A stretch of DNA of 64,000 nucleotides, from the NCBI GenBank assembly GCA_015075405.1, contig JABTUK010000001.1:682001-746000 (forward strand), in the 5' to 3' direction. Each line of letters starts with the position of its first letter. Within the stretch, counting starts at the first letter, position 1. Shown piece by piece: positions 24,804 to 33,479 of this stretch. Under the pieces are notes generated by a model, which saw only the letters and a list, made by a program, of their open reading frames with translations, searched no databases and had not been told where the DNA came from. A program made the position numbers and the translations under genes. Source of the stretch: Anaerolineales bacterium. Lineage in GTDB: Bacteria; Chloroflexota; Anaerolineae; 4572-78; J111.

Positions 24804-25260
24804 CTGTCTCTCCCTGCCGGCGCAGTTCTGCCAAAATCGCATCCAACCGTTCCAGCATCATTTCTTGCCCCTGGGCCGAGGCCGGCGTTGCCCGGCCCGG
24901 TGGGTCGAGAGCATTGCCGGTCAGCGCCGGGCCGAGGGTCATGGCCAGGGTGGCGATGAGCTTGCCGGTTTGGGTCTGTGCAAAAATATCGGCATAGCCC
25001 ACCGATAGACACGTGCTGATGTAATACAGCGCATCTACAAAGGTCTGAATTTTTGGATTGACCCCCCGCTCAGCCAGATAAAAGGCTACTGACGCGCTCA
25101 ACAGAAAGCCGCCCAGCGACTCCAGCGGTTGGCGCGTCAACCATTCGGCCAGGGCTGCTTCGGCCTCGCCGCGCTTGTTCAGCATCGTATTCAACGCCTT
25201 CACCACCTCGGCGCTGGAAATGCCGGTGAAGACGTAGAGAAGATCGCTCTGTTGAGTCAC
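24775..25260 (-). CDS. Ion channel, two-helix potassium-channel-like
   Basis: A 161-residue protein. Two hydrophobic helices (about 45-65 and 95-115) flank a pore loop with STCLSVGYADIFAQ, close to the K+ selectivity filter T(V/I)GYGD but with Ser-Val-Gly-Tyr-Ala-Asp. The C-terminus has a short coiled coil. I set the start at GTG 25260, with AGGA 9 bases upstream; the longer open frame to 25347 would translate a repeat hairpin into a His/Thr-rich tail. It follows the flotillin and NfeD-like genes on the same strand, so a membrane-domain role is likely. Confidence 0.7.
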   Translation of the reverse strand: MTQQSDLLYVFTGISSAEVVKALNTMLNKRGEAEAALAEWLTRQPLESLGGFLLSASVAFYLAERGVNPKIQTFVDALYYISTCLSVGYADIFAQTQTGKLIATLAMTLGPALTGNALDPPGRATPASAQGQEMMLERLDAILAELRRQGETVKSQTTSPP

Positions 25261-25300
25261 ACTTTTTATCCTGCCAATATTGTAAGCATTGTTACGTAGG

Positions 25301-25357
25301 GCGTGGTGCGTAGTACGTGTATTTACGCACCACGCACCACGCACCACGTTTCACGTC
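25301..25357. repeat. Heptamer hairpin (GCGTGGT/ACGCACC unit)
   Basis: Left arm GCGTGGT, GCGTAGT; right arm four ACGCACC-like units. It fills the gap between the flotillin stop and the channel start. Confidence 0.75.
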
Positions 25358-27490
25358 TCACTTCGCCGCATAGCGCAAATAGACATCTTCAAAATTCATC
25401 TCGGCCAGGATGGGCAGGAGGGTGAGCATGGTTTTGGCCTGGGCAGCCAGGGGTTTGTCGGCTTCGCTGGCCTGGGCTTCCAATTGGTCTAGCACCTGGC
25501 TGACAGTCTGTTTTTTGAGCTTGTTGACATCCAGGGTACGGTCAACCAGGGCAATGAACTGGGGCATTAACCCGGCGACCTGTTCCAACGTCACCGGCTG
25601 AGTGGCCGCCGGCTGGCCGTTGTCGTGCCCATTCCCTGCCACTTTGCTGAGCAGTTGCGTGCCCAACTCGCGCACCTGCGGCGGTACGGCGTTGACCACA
25701 TCATTCATGCCTTCGGCAAAAGACATGAGGCGCAAAATGCTGTCGGCGGCTTCGGGCGTGCCGAACATCTTGATTTGCATATTGGCAATAGCCGCGCCCA
25801 TCGCCTGAGCGCGAGCCACCCCGATTTGAATCTGGGCGTCAATTTGCAAGCGCTGCATTTCCAACTGCTGGCTGACGTTATCAAAGGCGGCCAGGGCTTC
25901 GGCTTTGGCTTTTTGACCCTCGGCTTCGGCCAGTCCTTTGGCTTTAATCGCCTCTGCCTCAGCCAAACCTTTGGCCCGGATGACTTCGGCTTCGGCCCGC
26001 ATGGCCTCAGCTTTGGCCCGGATGACCTCGGCTTCGGCCATACCTTGCAACTGAGCGGCCTCGGCTTTGGCCCGCAGCACTTCGGCTTCGGCCAGACCGG
26101 CGGCGCTGGTGCGGGCACGCTCGGCGTCGGCCCGCATCTTTTCGGCGTCGCTTTCGGCCTGGGCCTGGGTGCGCTTGGTTTCGGCCTGTTTCTGGGCCGC
26201 CTCAAACTCGGCCTGGGCGATTTCTTTTAACGCCGCCGCTTGCGCTTCAGCTTCACGAATCCGTTTGAGCGCCTCGATTTCGACCGCGTTCTTACGGTCA
26301 ATCATCGCCTTCTGGGCGTCGCGCTCAGCCTCGATGACCTGGATTTGGGCCTGGCGTTTGGCCTGGGCCGTCTCCTCGACCGTTTTGACATCTTGGGCGG
26401 CCTGTTCGCGCTGCGCCGCCACCGCCAGCCGTTCCTTCTCCGCCGCTTCTCGTTTTTGCTGTTCTTTGAGCACCGAGATTTGCTTGGTCTGTTCAGCTAC
26501 CTCTATCGCCTGATTGCGGGCAATTTCAGCGGTCTGATACTCCTGGTTTTTGCGCTCGCTCTGCACCAGCAGCGTTTGTTCCATCTCGATCTCGGCCAGC
26601 TTAATGGCCCGCTCTTTGGCAATGCGAGCCTGCTCGGCGGCCTGCTCTTGCTCATAAATAAACTTTTCGGTGGCGGATTTTTCTGCCGCCTGGCGTGCCT
26701 GCACTTCTCGTTGTTGGGTGGCGGCGGCAAAGGCCAGGTCTTGCTCCAGGGTCAGCTTCTCTTTGGAAGTGCTGGTATCACGCTGCTTGACCTCGATTTC
26801 GGTCTTGCGCTCGATGTCGTTGCGCTCGCGCTGGGCGGTCTGGATGACATCGGCATTGGCCCGCGCCACCTGCGCCCCAAACACGTCATCCGTGCCAAAG
26901 GACCCCTGCCGGGCAGCTTTAAGGGTGAGGATACTGACGCTTTCCAGCACCAGGCCATTCTGCTCCAAATCTTCTTTAACCCGCTCTTGCACCTTCTGGA
27001 TAAAATTGTCCCGTTCCTGGTGCAGGCTCATCAGGGTGAAGGTAGCGGCTACGTCGCGCAGCGCGCCGTCGAGTTTGGCGTCTACCAACTGCTTGACCGC
27101 CGTCGCGTCTACCGCCTTGCCGCCGATGGTTCGGGCGGCGTCAACAATGCCTTCAATAGTTGGGCTAACTTTTATATAAAAAATGGCCCGGATGTCAGCG
27201 TACTGCGGGTCGCGGGTCAGCAAAGCGTTCTGTTCGGTGCGCTCAATCTCGATGGCCATAGTGCCCAAATCAACCCAAGTAATTTCATGGATAAAACCAA
27301 AAACCCACGCTCCACCATTCATTACCACTTTGGGCTTGGTATCAGGCGCACGAAAGAAACCTCCTGTGCGGACAAATGCCCGATTAGCCGGCGCTTTGAT
27401 ATAAGCCCTGGCAATAGCGGCCAGGAAGACCACAACTGCAATAAAGACGAAGAACACAATGACTGCCCAAAACAAAAATGAACTAAACAT
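25358..27490 (-). CDS. Flotillin-like SPFH/Band 7 protein
   Basis: A 710-residue membrane scaffold protein. One N-terminal membrane helix (about 5-27) is followed by the SPFH domain (about 30-230, including VRTGGFF, DLGTMAIEIE and VLESVSILTLK) and a very long coiled coil (about 230-565) rich in Glu-Ala repeats (AEAEVIRAKG). The C-terminal part (about 565-710) ends with helices that may oligomerise. Flotillins organise membrane microdomains. It is longer than standard FloT/FloA. The NfeD-like gene lies just upstream on the same strand, a classical partner. Start ATG after AGGAGG. The plus-strand open frame across this gene is only a shadow of its biased codon use. Confidence 0.92.
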   Translation of the reverse strand: MFSSFLFWAVIVFFVFIAVVVFLAAIARAYIKAPANRAFVRTGGFFRAPDTKPKVVMNGGAWVFGFIHEITWVDLGTMAIEIERTEQNALLTRDPQYADIRAIFYIKVSPTIEGIVDAARTIGGKAVDATAVKQLVDAKLDGALRDVAATFTLMSLHQERDNFIQKVQERVKEDLEQNGLVLESVSILTLKAARQGSFGTDDVFGAQVARANADVIQTAQRERNDIERKTEIEVKQRDTSTSKEKLTLEQDLAFAAATQQREVQARQAAEKSATEKFIYEQEQAAEQARIAKERAIKLAEIEMEQTLLVQSERKNQEYQTAEIARNQAIEVAEQTKQISVLKEQQKREAAEKERLAVAAQREQAAQDVKTVEETAQAKRQAQIQVIEAERDAQKAMIDRKNAVEIEALKRIREAEAQAAALKEIAQAEFEAAQKQAETKRTQAQAESDAEKMRADAERARTSAAGLAEAEVLRAKAEAAQLQGMAEAEVIRAKAEAMRAEAEVIRAKGLAEAEAIKAKGLAEAEGQKAKAEALAAFDNVSQQLEMQRLQIDAQIQIGVARAQAMGAAIANMQIKMFGTPEAADSILRLMSFAEGMNDVVNAVPPQVRELGTQLLSKVAGNGHDNGQPAATQPVTLEQVAGLMPQFIALVDRTLDVNKLKKQTVSQVLDQLEAQASEADKPLAAQAKTMLTLLPILAEMNFEDVYLRYAAK

Positions 27491-27536
27491 AACTTACCTC
27501 CTGTTAAGAAGTTGTCCTCTGATAACGTTTCGGTTC

Positions 27537-27590
27537 GAGAGATTAGAGATTAGAGATTGGAGATTATGTAATCTCTAATCTCCAATCTCG
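27537..27590. repeat. Heptamer hairpin (GAGATTA unit)
   Basis: Left arm has GAGATTA, GAGATTA, GAGATTG; right arm has AATCTCT, AATCTCC, AATCTC. Located between the NfeD-like and flotillin genes. The same unit is at 61441-61500 and 62661-62802. Confidence 0.82.
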
Positions 27591-27647
27591 CGGCATAATT
27601 TATGGACGAGTCTCAAAATAATCCGTAAGGAAAAGGATGATGGCGTT

Positions 27648-28376
27648 TCAGTCCGATGGCACAACGGTATAAACTTTCCTGGCTGCGTCATAATCTACCA
27701 GATAGACCTCGGTATCGCGGGGAATGGCGGGTTTGCCGGTATCCACTTTGGCAAAAACGGTAATGAGGGTGCCGCCGGGGTCGCGGACTTTGACCTGGCC
27801 GTAGGTCTGGTCCACCTGGCTGCTGATGACCCAGCCGCGCCGGGCCACCAGTTGTGAAGCCGAAGTAGCGGTGCTGGCAAAGGCAGGAATAGCCCGGCCA
27901 ATCAGTCGAGCGGTGCGCGAGGTGACGCCAACCGAGAGGATCAGCGCACCGCCCAGAACGGCAATCAAGCCCCAACCGGGATAGGTGGGTACTACTCCGA
28001 GCAGCAGCCAGTTGGCAATCCAACCCAGCAGGCCGAAACTGCCCACCAGCAGTAGTAAAATCATCGTCACCGGGGCGTGACCGACCCCCAGAAATTCCAA
28101 CGCGCCTAACCAGCCGGGTGCGCCGGCCAAATCGTGGTTAATGTCGTGATCCAGATCGTGGTCGAGGTCGGCATCGTGGTCAATATCCAGATCGTGGTCG
28201 AGGTCCAGGTCATGATCCAGGTCAAGATCGGCGTCCGCGTCTACATCGGCATCGTGATCCTGGTCCAGGCCAATAAATTGCAAAGCAGATAGACCCAGAA
28301 AGAGTAGCAGCGCCAGCGAGAAGGGCAGGTTGTACCAGGCAGTAATGAAGGCCCACAGATTAGATAGTTCTTGCAC
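27648..28376 (-). CDS. NfeD-like membrane protein with Asp/His repeat
   Basis: A 242-residue protein. Helix 1 (about 13-33) is followed by a 45-residue stretch made almost only of Asp alternating with His, Leu, Ala, Ile or Val (about 37-82), then two or three membrane helices (about 95-150) and a C-terminal OB-fold domain (about 165-242). This architecture matches the NfeD/YqiJ family that works with flotillin. The Asp/His stretch, on one side of the membrane, could bind calcium, zinc or other metals. GTG start after AGGAAAG. Confidence 0.85.
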   Translation of the reverse strand: MQELSNLWAFITAWYNLPFSLALLLFLGLSALQFIGLDQDHDADVDADADLDLDHDLDLDHDLDIDHDADLDHDLDHDINHDLAGAPGWLGALEFLGVGHAPVTMILLLLVGSFGLLGWIANWLLLGVVPTYPGWGLIAVLGGALILSVGVTSRTARLIGRAIPAFASTATSASQLVARRGWVISSQVDQTYGQVKVRDPGGTLITVFAKVDTGKPAIPRDTEVYLVDYDAARKVYTVVPSD

Positions 28377-28420
28377 GGGGGGACTTTCCTAAACAGTTCC
28401 AAGAAATAATTGTCCAGGTT

Positions 28421-28468
28421 CGTGATGCGTGATACGTGACATTTTACGCATCACGCATCACGCATCAT
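28421..28468. repeat. Heptamer hairpin (GATGCGT unit), second locus
   Basis: Left arm CGTGATGCGTGATACGTGA (28421-28439); right arm with three GCATCAC units. Rest of the gap (28469-28610) shows no gene. Confidence 0.8.
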
Positions 28469-28610
28469 CTGTCAAAACATATCACTATGGCTGAAATAAA
28501 GATGATTGCCCTGATTCTATCACATGCTGGTTCGACAATCAACCGTTTGAGGAGAATTATAAGCTAACAGTACGCCGAATAATTGTAGCCAAGTTACGAA
28601 AAAGCGGAGT

Positions 28611-30365
28611 TCACAACAGCGCCTCGATTTCGGCCCGGAGTTGGTCGCCCCAGCGCGCGCCAGAGTCCCATTGCAAGCCGGGGCTTTGGGTATTGATCAG
28701 CTCTTTATAGCCAAACACCGAAGCGAGGGAGAGCTGGCGCTGTTGAATCAGCCAGGCAATGAGCTGCGCTCCGGCTTTAATTTGTTCGGGGCTGGGTATG
28801 GTAGCAGTAAAATCCCCGGCAAAACAAACGCCGATAGCGATGGGGTTGTAGTTGCCGGCGTGGGTGGCGACGGTGGTCAGTTCGTTGGTCTGCTGAATCT
28901 GGCCGTCGGCGGTGATAAAGTAGTGATAGCCAATGCCGGGCCAGCCCTGCTTGTCCACCCGATGTTCGGCAATGCGCTCTGCGCCTACGGTGGGCGCAAC
29001 GGCGGTGTGATGGATAATAACCATTTGAATCTGCTCCAGCGAGCGGGTTTGAAACTGCTGGCTGGGATGGCGTTTCAGTTGGTCGGTGATGTTCTGGATG
29101 GGAGGCGGGAGGAGAGGAGGAGGCGAGGAGGTGGGAGGCGAGGCTAAGAGTTGCTGCATCTGGGCCTGCAATTGGCTCTGCTGGCCCGATAACTGCTGCA
29201 CTTGCGTCTGCAATTGGGCCAGTTGGGTTTGGAGCTGCTGCACCAGGCTTTGCAGGCTGCTGGTTTGGACGATAAGTTGGCTTAAATCCTGCGCCGGCGC
29301 GGTTGGCAGCGGCGATAGCGGGACAGGCGATGTGGGGGGAGGGGCAGGTGGTGGCGTGACGGGCGATGTGGGGGATGGCGGCGGCGGCGCGGCCACCGGC
29401 GGTGGTGGCGGGGGTGGAGTCACGGGTTGTGGCGGCGCAGCTACAGCGGGTTCCGGCTGCCACTTGGAGCGGGCATCTACGGCCTGGCGGAAGGCTTCAT
29501 AAGCGGGCTTGGGCGTACCGTTGGCCTGTTTGAGGCCAAAAGGCGACACCATGCCATCGCTGTAGCAGAACCAGAACAGCTCCTGAACCTTGTCGCTGTA
29601 TTGGGTAATAATGGCCCGGTAGTAGCGTCGCAAAAACTCAGCAGATCCTTCATCTCCTCCGGGCACCTCATTAGGTTTGGAACCCATTTCGGTAATCCAA
29701 AGGATTTTTTTTGGAACCACCCTATGATATCCGGCAATCAAATCGCCAATAGGGCTGGCGTTGGCCCAGGTGGGGCTGGGCCAATTGGGTTCGGGGCGCT
29801 GGGCATAGGGGTGAAAAGCCACAATATCGGCCGTCAGGTCACCTCCTTGAGATTTAATAACCGTGCTCAACCAGGAAGGATTACCGGAAGCCAGTCCCCC
29901 GGCGACAATCAAGGCTTGCGGATCAGCCGCTTTAATAGCATCGCGGGTGCGGCGCAGCATCTGCCCAAAAACTTCTTCGCGCAGACATGGATCATATGAT
30001 TTACCAACGGCAATACGGTCGTGGTCCGGCTCGTTCCAGATTTGATAGGCCGGCCGGAACGGGGCCAGCTGTTGGGCAATCTGCCCGGCGCGGCGGGCAA
30101 AGCGATTAATGTAATCATCCCAATTGTTGGCAAAGGGGGGTTTGCCGGGGTAGGTGTCGTAAGTCAGGATGATCAGCGAGCCAATCCCAACGTCTCGATA
30201 GCCTTTGGCTTTGCGGCTGTAAAAATCTATCCGGGCCGGGTCCACCTGGTCGCCACCGCTGCGGTCATAGAAGGTGTAACGGACCATCTCGACGCCAAGC
30301 TGCTTTAACTCCGACGGGTCGGGGTCGCCGGTGGGGTTATTGGGGTCAATGTTGAGACCGTACAT
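28611..30365 (-). CDS. Glycoside hydrolase fused to an amidase-type domain
   Basis: A 584-residue protein. Residues 1-300 form a clan-A (beta/alpha)8 hydrolase of the GH39/cellulase-like kind, with acid/base Glu in IWNEPD (about 111) and nucleophile Glu in LWITEMG (about 229). A Pro-rich linker (about 310-360) and a Gln-rich coiled coil (about 365-410) follow, then another Ser/Pro-rich stretch and an N-acetylmuramoyl-amidase/PGRP-like domain (about 435-584; VIIHHTA, GIGYHYFI, IGVCFAGDF). The last zinc-binding motif, usually H...TxCPG, reads GYKELINTQSPG, so two ligands look lost. There is no signal peptide. It may bind rather than cut peptidoglycan. Confidence 0.85.
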   Translation of the reverse strand: MYGLNIDPNNPTGDPDPSELKQLGVEMVRYTFYDRSGGDQVDPARIDFYSRKAKGYRDVGIGSLIILTYDTYPGKPPFANNWDDYINRFARRAGQIAQQLAPFRPAYQIWNEPDHDRIAVGKSYDPCLREEVFGQMLRRTRDAIKAADPQALIVAGGLASGNPSWLSTVIKSQGGDLTADIVAFHPYAQRPEPNWPSPTWANASPIGDLIAGYHRVVPKKILWITEMGSKPNEVPGGDEGSAEFLRRYYRAIITQYSDKVQELFWFCYSDGMVSPFGLKQANGTPKPAYEAFRQAVDARSKWQPEPAVAAPPQPVTPPPPPPPVAAPPPPSPTSPVTPPPAPPPTSPVPLSPLPTAPAQDLSQLIVQTSSLQSLVQQLQTQLAQLQTQVQQLSGQQSQLQAQMQQLLASPPTSSPPPLLPPPIQNITDQLKRHPSQQFQTRSLEQIQMVIIHHTAVAPTVGAERIAEHRVDKQGWPGIGYHYFITADGQIQQTNELTTVATHAGNYNPIAIGVCFAGDFTATIPSPEQIKAGAQLIAWLIQQRQLSLASVFGYKELINTQSPGLQWDSGARWGDQLRAEIEALL

Positions 30366-30555
30366 CGCTGTTCATCCCTCTTTTGAATTTTGAAATTAAA
30401 GCTAAGTTCAGTTTACTATGACTAGGTTCAAGATGTCAACCATCTGAGCCAAATCCGCCGTCAGACCGGATTAGCCATTGAGTCCTTATCCATTGAGCAA
30501 GAAAATCTCTCGCAAAGTTGCCAGGGAACGCCAAGAAAAATTCCCAACTGCTCAG

Positions 30556-30632
30556 GTGTCATTGCGAGCGAAGCGAAGCAATCCCCATGTTGTGATAGGG
30601 GGATTGCTTCGGCCTACGGCCTCGCAATGACA
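30556..30632. repeat. REP-like hairpin, GTCATTGCGAGC type, second copy
   Basis: GTGTCATTGCGAGCGAAG with GAAGCAATCCCC pairs with GGGGATTGCTTCGG and CCTCGCAATGACAT. Same type as 17541-17620. The remaining part of this gap (30366-30555) holds no visible gene. Confidence 0.78.
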
Positions 30633-30644
30633 TAGGCTGAATCG

Positions 30645-31682
30645 CTAAATTTCAAGGGCAACCCGAAAGCCGCGCCACCTGATTTTACTCTCAGGGTCGG
30701 AGTTGCCCCGCACGGTGCATCTTAATTTGGCCGGCTCGTCGCGGAACGAGCCGCCGCGATAAATCCGGTAGACCCGGTGCAGATGGGAGGGTTTGGTCTC
30801 TTCCCGCCCATCGCCGGCGCGGTAAGGGTAAGGAAAAAGATTCTCTTTGGGATCGCTGCCCCACAGAGTGCTGGTCCATTCCTGCGCGTTGCCCAGCATA
30901 TCGCAGCAGCCATAAAAACTAACACCTTCTGGAAAGGCTGTCACCGGAGTAGTATCGTCGCTACCAAAATTGCACCGTCCAACCTCCCACGTATCCCCCC
31001 AGGGGTACTGCCTTTTCCCCTCTGCTCCCTCGCTCCCCTGCCCCCCTGCCCAGGACGCCGCCTTCTCCCACTCGGCCTCGGTGGGCAGGCGATAGGAGCG
31101 GCCCGTTTGTCCGCTCAACCAGCGGCAGTAGGCCAGGGCATCCTCCCAACTGACCCTGACCACGGGATGATCGAGTTTGTCCCCCGGCGGCTCGCGCAGA
31201 AACCAGCCCGCTTTTTTGGGCGGTTCCTGCTGTTTCTCGCGCTTGATAAATTCGGCGTACTGGGCGTTGGTGACCGGATAGCGGCCAATCTGAAAGGCAG
31301 GCAGGGTTACTTCGTGCTGGGGCATTTCTTCTGCTGGAATGTTATCGCCGGGCGGGCTGCCCATTAAAAAGGGGCCGGCTGGGATGAGAACCGTTTCCGG
31401 CTCAAAAGGCAAACGCGGCCTTTCCAGTTTGACCTGATCCAGATCGAGCTGCTCAACATTGCCGGCGACCAGCAAGGGCCGCAGGGCTTCCTTGAGTTCC
31501 TTTAATTCTTTTTCGGTTAATTCAGTCGAAAGGGCCTGTTCGATCAGCTCAATCGCCGTCTGATGATCTCTGATCTGGTTGAGCAGATCCAGCGGCGCAT
31601 TGCCGCCGTGTTTGGCTTCTCGTTCTTGCAAAATGAGCAGGTTTTCGTGAGTTCGCAGCAGGAGCGCTTTAAGCGTTGCCAT
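30645..31682 (-). CDS. Formylglycine-generating-enzyme-type (SUMF1) domain protein
   Basis: A 345-residue protein. The first 90 residues are helical with many Glu and Leu, like an effector-associated or adaptor module. Residues about 93-345 are the FGE-sulfatase fold: IPAGPFLMGSPPGDN, YPVTNAQYAEF, PVVRVSWEDALAYCRWLS, YRLPTEAEWEKAA, YPWGD, DMLGNAQEWT and YRGGSFRD near the end with WRGFRVA. The active-site cysteine pair of true FGE is not clear; only one Cys is in the usual region (LRCTVRG), so it may be one of the many SUMF1-like proteins with other roles. ATG 31682 preferred over TTG 31685. Confidence 0.88.
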   Translation of the reverse strand: MATLKALLLRTHENLLILQEREAKHGGNAPLDLLNQIRDHQTAIELIEQALSTELTEKELKELKEALRPLLVAGNVEQLDLDQVKLERPRLPFEPETVLIPAGPFLMGSPPGDNIPAEEMPQHEVTLPAFQIGRYPVTNAQYAEFIKREKQQEPPKKAGWFLREPPGDKLDHPVVRVSWEDALAYCRWLSGQTGRSYRLPTEAEWEKAASWAGGQGSEGAEGKRQYPWGDTWEVGRCNFGSDDTTPVTAFPEGVSFYGCCDMLGNAQEWTSTLWGSDPKENLFPYPYRAGDGREETKPSHLHRVYRIYRGGSFRDEPAKLRCTVRGNSDPESKIRWRGFRVALEI

Positions 31683-31704
31683 CAATACTCTATCTCGATA
31701 AATT

Positions 31705-31801
31705 CAGTAAATCACGAATTGAGGAGCCAGCACGCCCACGTGCGGCTTCGTTCGGCGCGTAGGCATGCCCGCTCCGCGTCCTCTAAAATTGTGATTTATT
31801 G
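31705..31801. mobile_element. Diverged relative of the 91-bp MITE, reversed
   Basis: Ends CAGTAAATCAC and GTGATTTATTG are near inverted repeats. The inner sequence GGAGCCAGCACGCCCACG is the complement of the inner right arm of copies 1 and 2, so this copy lies in the opposite direction. No perfect target duplication is left (AAATT/AATTT). It sits 22 bases upstream of the FGE-like gene. Confidence 0.6.
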
Positions 31802-31881
31802 AATTTAGTTAAGGTGAAACGGGACAGCCAATTATACAGCAAACGGCAGCAATTTGCCACAGTTTTAGGGAAAGTTGAGGG

Positions 31882-33375
31882 TTATGAGTGGGCGGGCAGC
31901 GTAAACCAAAAACGACTACCCCGTCCAGGGATGCCTTCACTCTCGACCCCGATTTGGCCGCCATGAGCTTCAATCAGGCGTTTGGCAATAGCCAGGCCCA
32001 GACCGGAGCCGCCCTGCTCGCGTGAGCGGGCTTTATCGGCCCGCCAGAAGCGGTCAAACACGTGGGGCAGGTCGGCGGGGGAGATGCCGGGGCCGGTATC
32101 GGAGACGGTGACGCGGATGTGGGGTCGGGGGTCGGGGGTCGGGGGTCGGGGAGTATCGGGCAGGGGAGCAGGGGAGCGGAGGGGCAGGGGAGATAAATAC
32201 CCTCCCCCCTGCTCCCCTGCTCCCCCGCGCCCCTGCTCTCTTACAAAAGCTGCCTCAATAACCACCTCGCCGCCCTCCGGCGTGTGACGCAGGGCGTTGG
32301 AGAGGAGATTATGCAGTACCTGGCGCACCCGGTCGGGGTCGGCCTGGACGGGGGGTAAGGCGGGGGGCAAAACAACCTTCACCTTGATATTTTTTTCGCG
32401 GGCCAGCTCTTCAAATAAATTGGCGGCTCGCTCAACCAGGGAGGGTAACTCAAAGGTCTGGAGGTGCAGGCTTAACTGTCCGGCCTCGACCTGGGCCAGT
32501 TCGCGCAGGTCGTTAACCAGGCGGTTCAAGGTCAGGGTTTCATCGTAAACGGCGGCAATTTCAGCTTTTTCCAACGGATAGACATCGTCGAGGATGGCTT
32601 GCAAATTGCCCTGGATGATGGTCAACGGGGTGCGAAGTTCGTGGGCGATATCGGCCACCATGTTGCGGCGCAAGGTTTCGGCCTGCTGCAAGCCGGCGGT
32701 CATCTCGTTAAAGGCGCGGGCCAGGTCGGCTATCTCGGCGCTGCCGGTCACCGGGACCTGCTGGTTCAAATCGCCCCTGGAAATGCGCCGGGCGGCGGCA
32801 GCCAGGCGGCCCAGCGGTGCAGACAGCCCACGCGAGATGATAAACCCCAACAACAGCCCCAGGCCCCCGGCAATGAGACCGGCCTGCCACAAGGAAAAGT
32901 TGAACTGCCGCAGAAATAACTGGGCCGGCCCGGACAGATCACCCAGGCCGGGAACGCTGACGACGACATAGCCCACCGTTTGGCCTTCCAACTCGATGGG
33001 CACAGCTTCGGCCTGTTCAGCCGGATTCAAACGGCCTCCGCGACGCGGGCCGCCCTGATCAAAAATAATTTGGGTCGAGGCATCGGCTAGAATCAGTTGG
33101 GGCATGCCCCGCCGCATCATCATGCCCCAGCCATGGCCCATATCATCTGACCGGCCAGGACCGTCGAACAACTCTTCGACCCCCGCCCAACTGCCCTGGC
33201 TGGCGTAATAATCGGCCAGGGTGGCGACCAGTGGCGAATTGACAATCTGGTCCCGCGCCACAAAGCGGCGAAACTGTAGATTCACCTGGCGATTGGCCAG
33301 AATACCCGCCACCAGAATCCCGATGATTGTAACCGCGCCAAAAGCCAGGGCAAGGCGGACCCAGAGTTTGTTCAT
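31882..33375 (-). CDS. Membrane sensor histidine kinase with Met/His-rich sensor loop
   Basis: A 497-residue kinase of the BaeS/CusS type. Helix 1 (about 8-28), an extracytoplasmic sensor loop (about 29-165), helix 2 (about 165-185), HAMP (about 185-240), phosphoacceptor His in [13 protein letters not shown] box NLLSNALRHTPEGG, G1 VSDTGPGI and G2 GSGLGLAIAKR. The sensor loop contains GHGWGMMMRRGM, a metal-binding look. Between N box and G1 there is a 40-residue Pro/Gly/Arg insertion (about 379-418) encoded by a repeat hairpin; it sits near the ATP lid. Encoded right after its response regulator. Metal (copper or silver) sensing is inferred. Confidence 0.9.
   Translation of the reverse strand: MNKLWVRLALAFGAVTIIGILVAGILANRQVNLQFRRFVARDQIVNSPLVATLADYYASQGSWAGVEELFDGPGRSDDMGHGWGMMMRRGMPQLILADASTQIIFDQGGPRRGGRLNPAEQAEAVPIELEGQTVGYVVVSVPGLGDLSGPAQLFLRQFNFSLWQAGLIAGGLGLLLGFIISRGLSAPLGRLAAAARRISRGDLNQQVPVTGSAEIADLARAFNEMTAGLQQAETLRRNMVADIAHELRTPLTIIQGNLQAILDDVYPLEKAEIAAVYDETLTLNRLVNDLRELAQVEAGQLSLHLQTFELPSLVERAANLFEELAREKNIKVKVVLPPALPPVQADPDRVRQVLHNLLSNALRHTPEGGEVVIEAAFVREQGRGGAGEQGGGYLSPLPLRSPAPLPDTPRPPTPDPRPHIRVTVSDTGPGISPADLPHVFDRFWRADKARSREQGGSGLGLAIAKRLIEAHGGQIGVESEGIPGRGSRFWFTLPAHS
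32119..32241. repeat. Repeat hairpin inserted in frame in the kinase gene
   Basis: Four GGGGTCG-like heptamers are followed by a hairpin with GGGCAGGGGAGCAGGGGAG on one side and CTCCCCTGCTCCC-type sequence on the other. It adds about 40 low-complexity residues to the ATPase domain without breaking the frame. Confidence 0.8.
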
Positions 33376-33398
33376 GAGGTGATTCCTGAGAAGGTGAC

Positions 33399-33478
33399 GA
33401 AGGGAACTAAAGGGACTGAGGGAACTGAAGGAACTTACCCCTTAGTTCCTTCAGTTCCCTCAAATCCTTTCTTCCTCT
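33399..33478. repeat. Hairpin of degenerate 9-mers (GGGAACTGA unit)
   Basis: Left arm (33399-33435) has units such as GGGAACTAA, GGGACTGAG, GGAACTGAA; right arm (33444-33478) has TTCCTTCAG, TTCCCTCAA. Lies between the regulator stop and the kinase start on the minus strand. Confidence 0.75.
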
Positions 33479-33479
33479 T

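Noticed and set aside
25261..25347. N-terminal extension of the channel-like protein
   Set aside because: It is translated from a heptamer hairpin and gives a low-complexity tail; the GTG at 25260 has a ribosome binding site.
26240..27481. 413-codon open frame on the plus strand
   Set aside because: It is the mirror of the flotillin coiled coil; biased Glu/Ala/Arg codons leave the opposite strand without stops.
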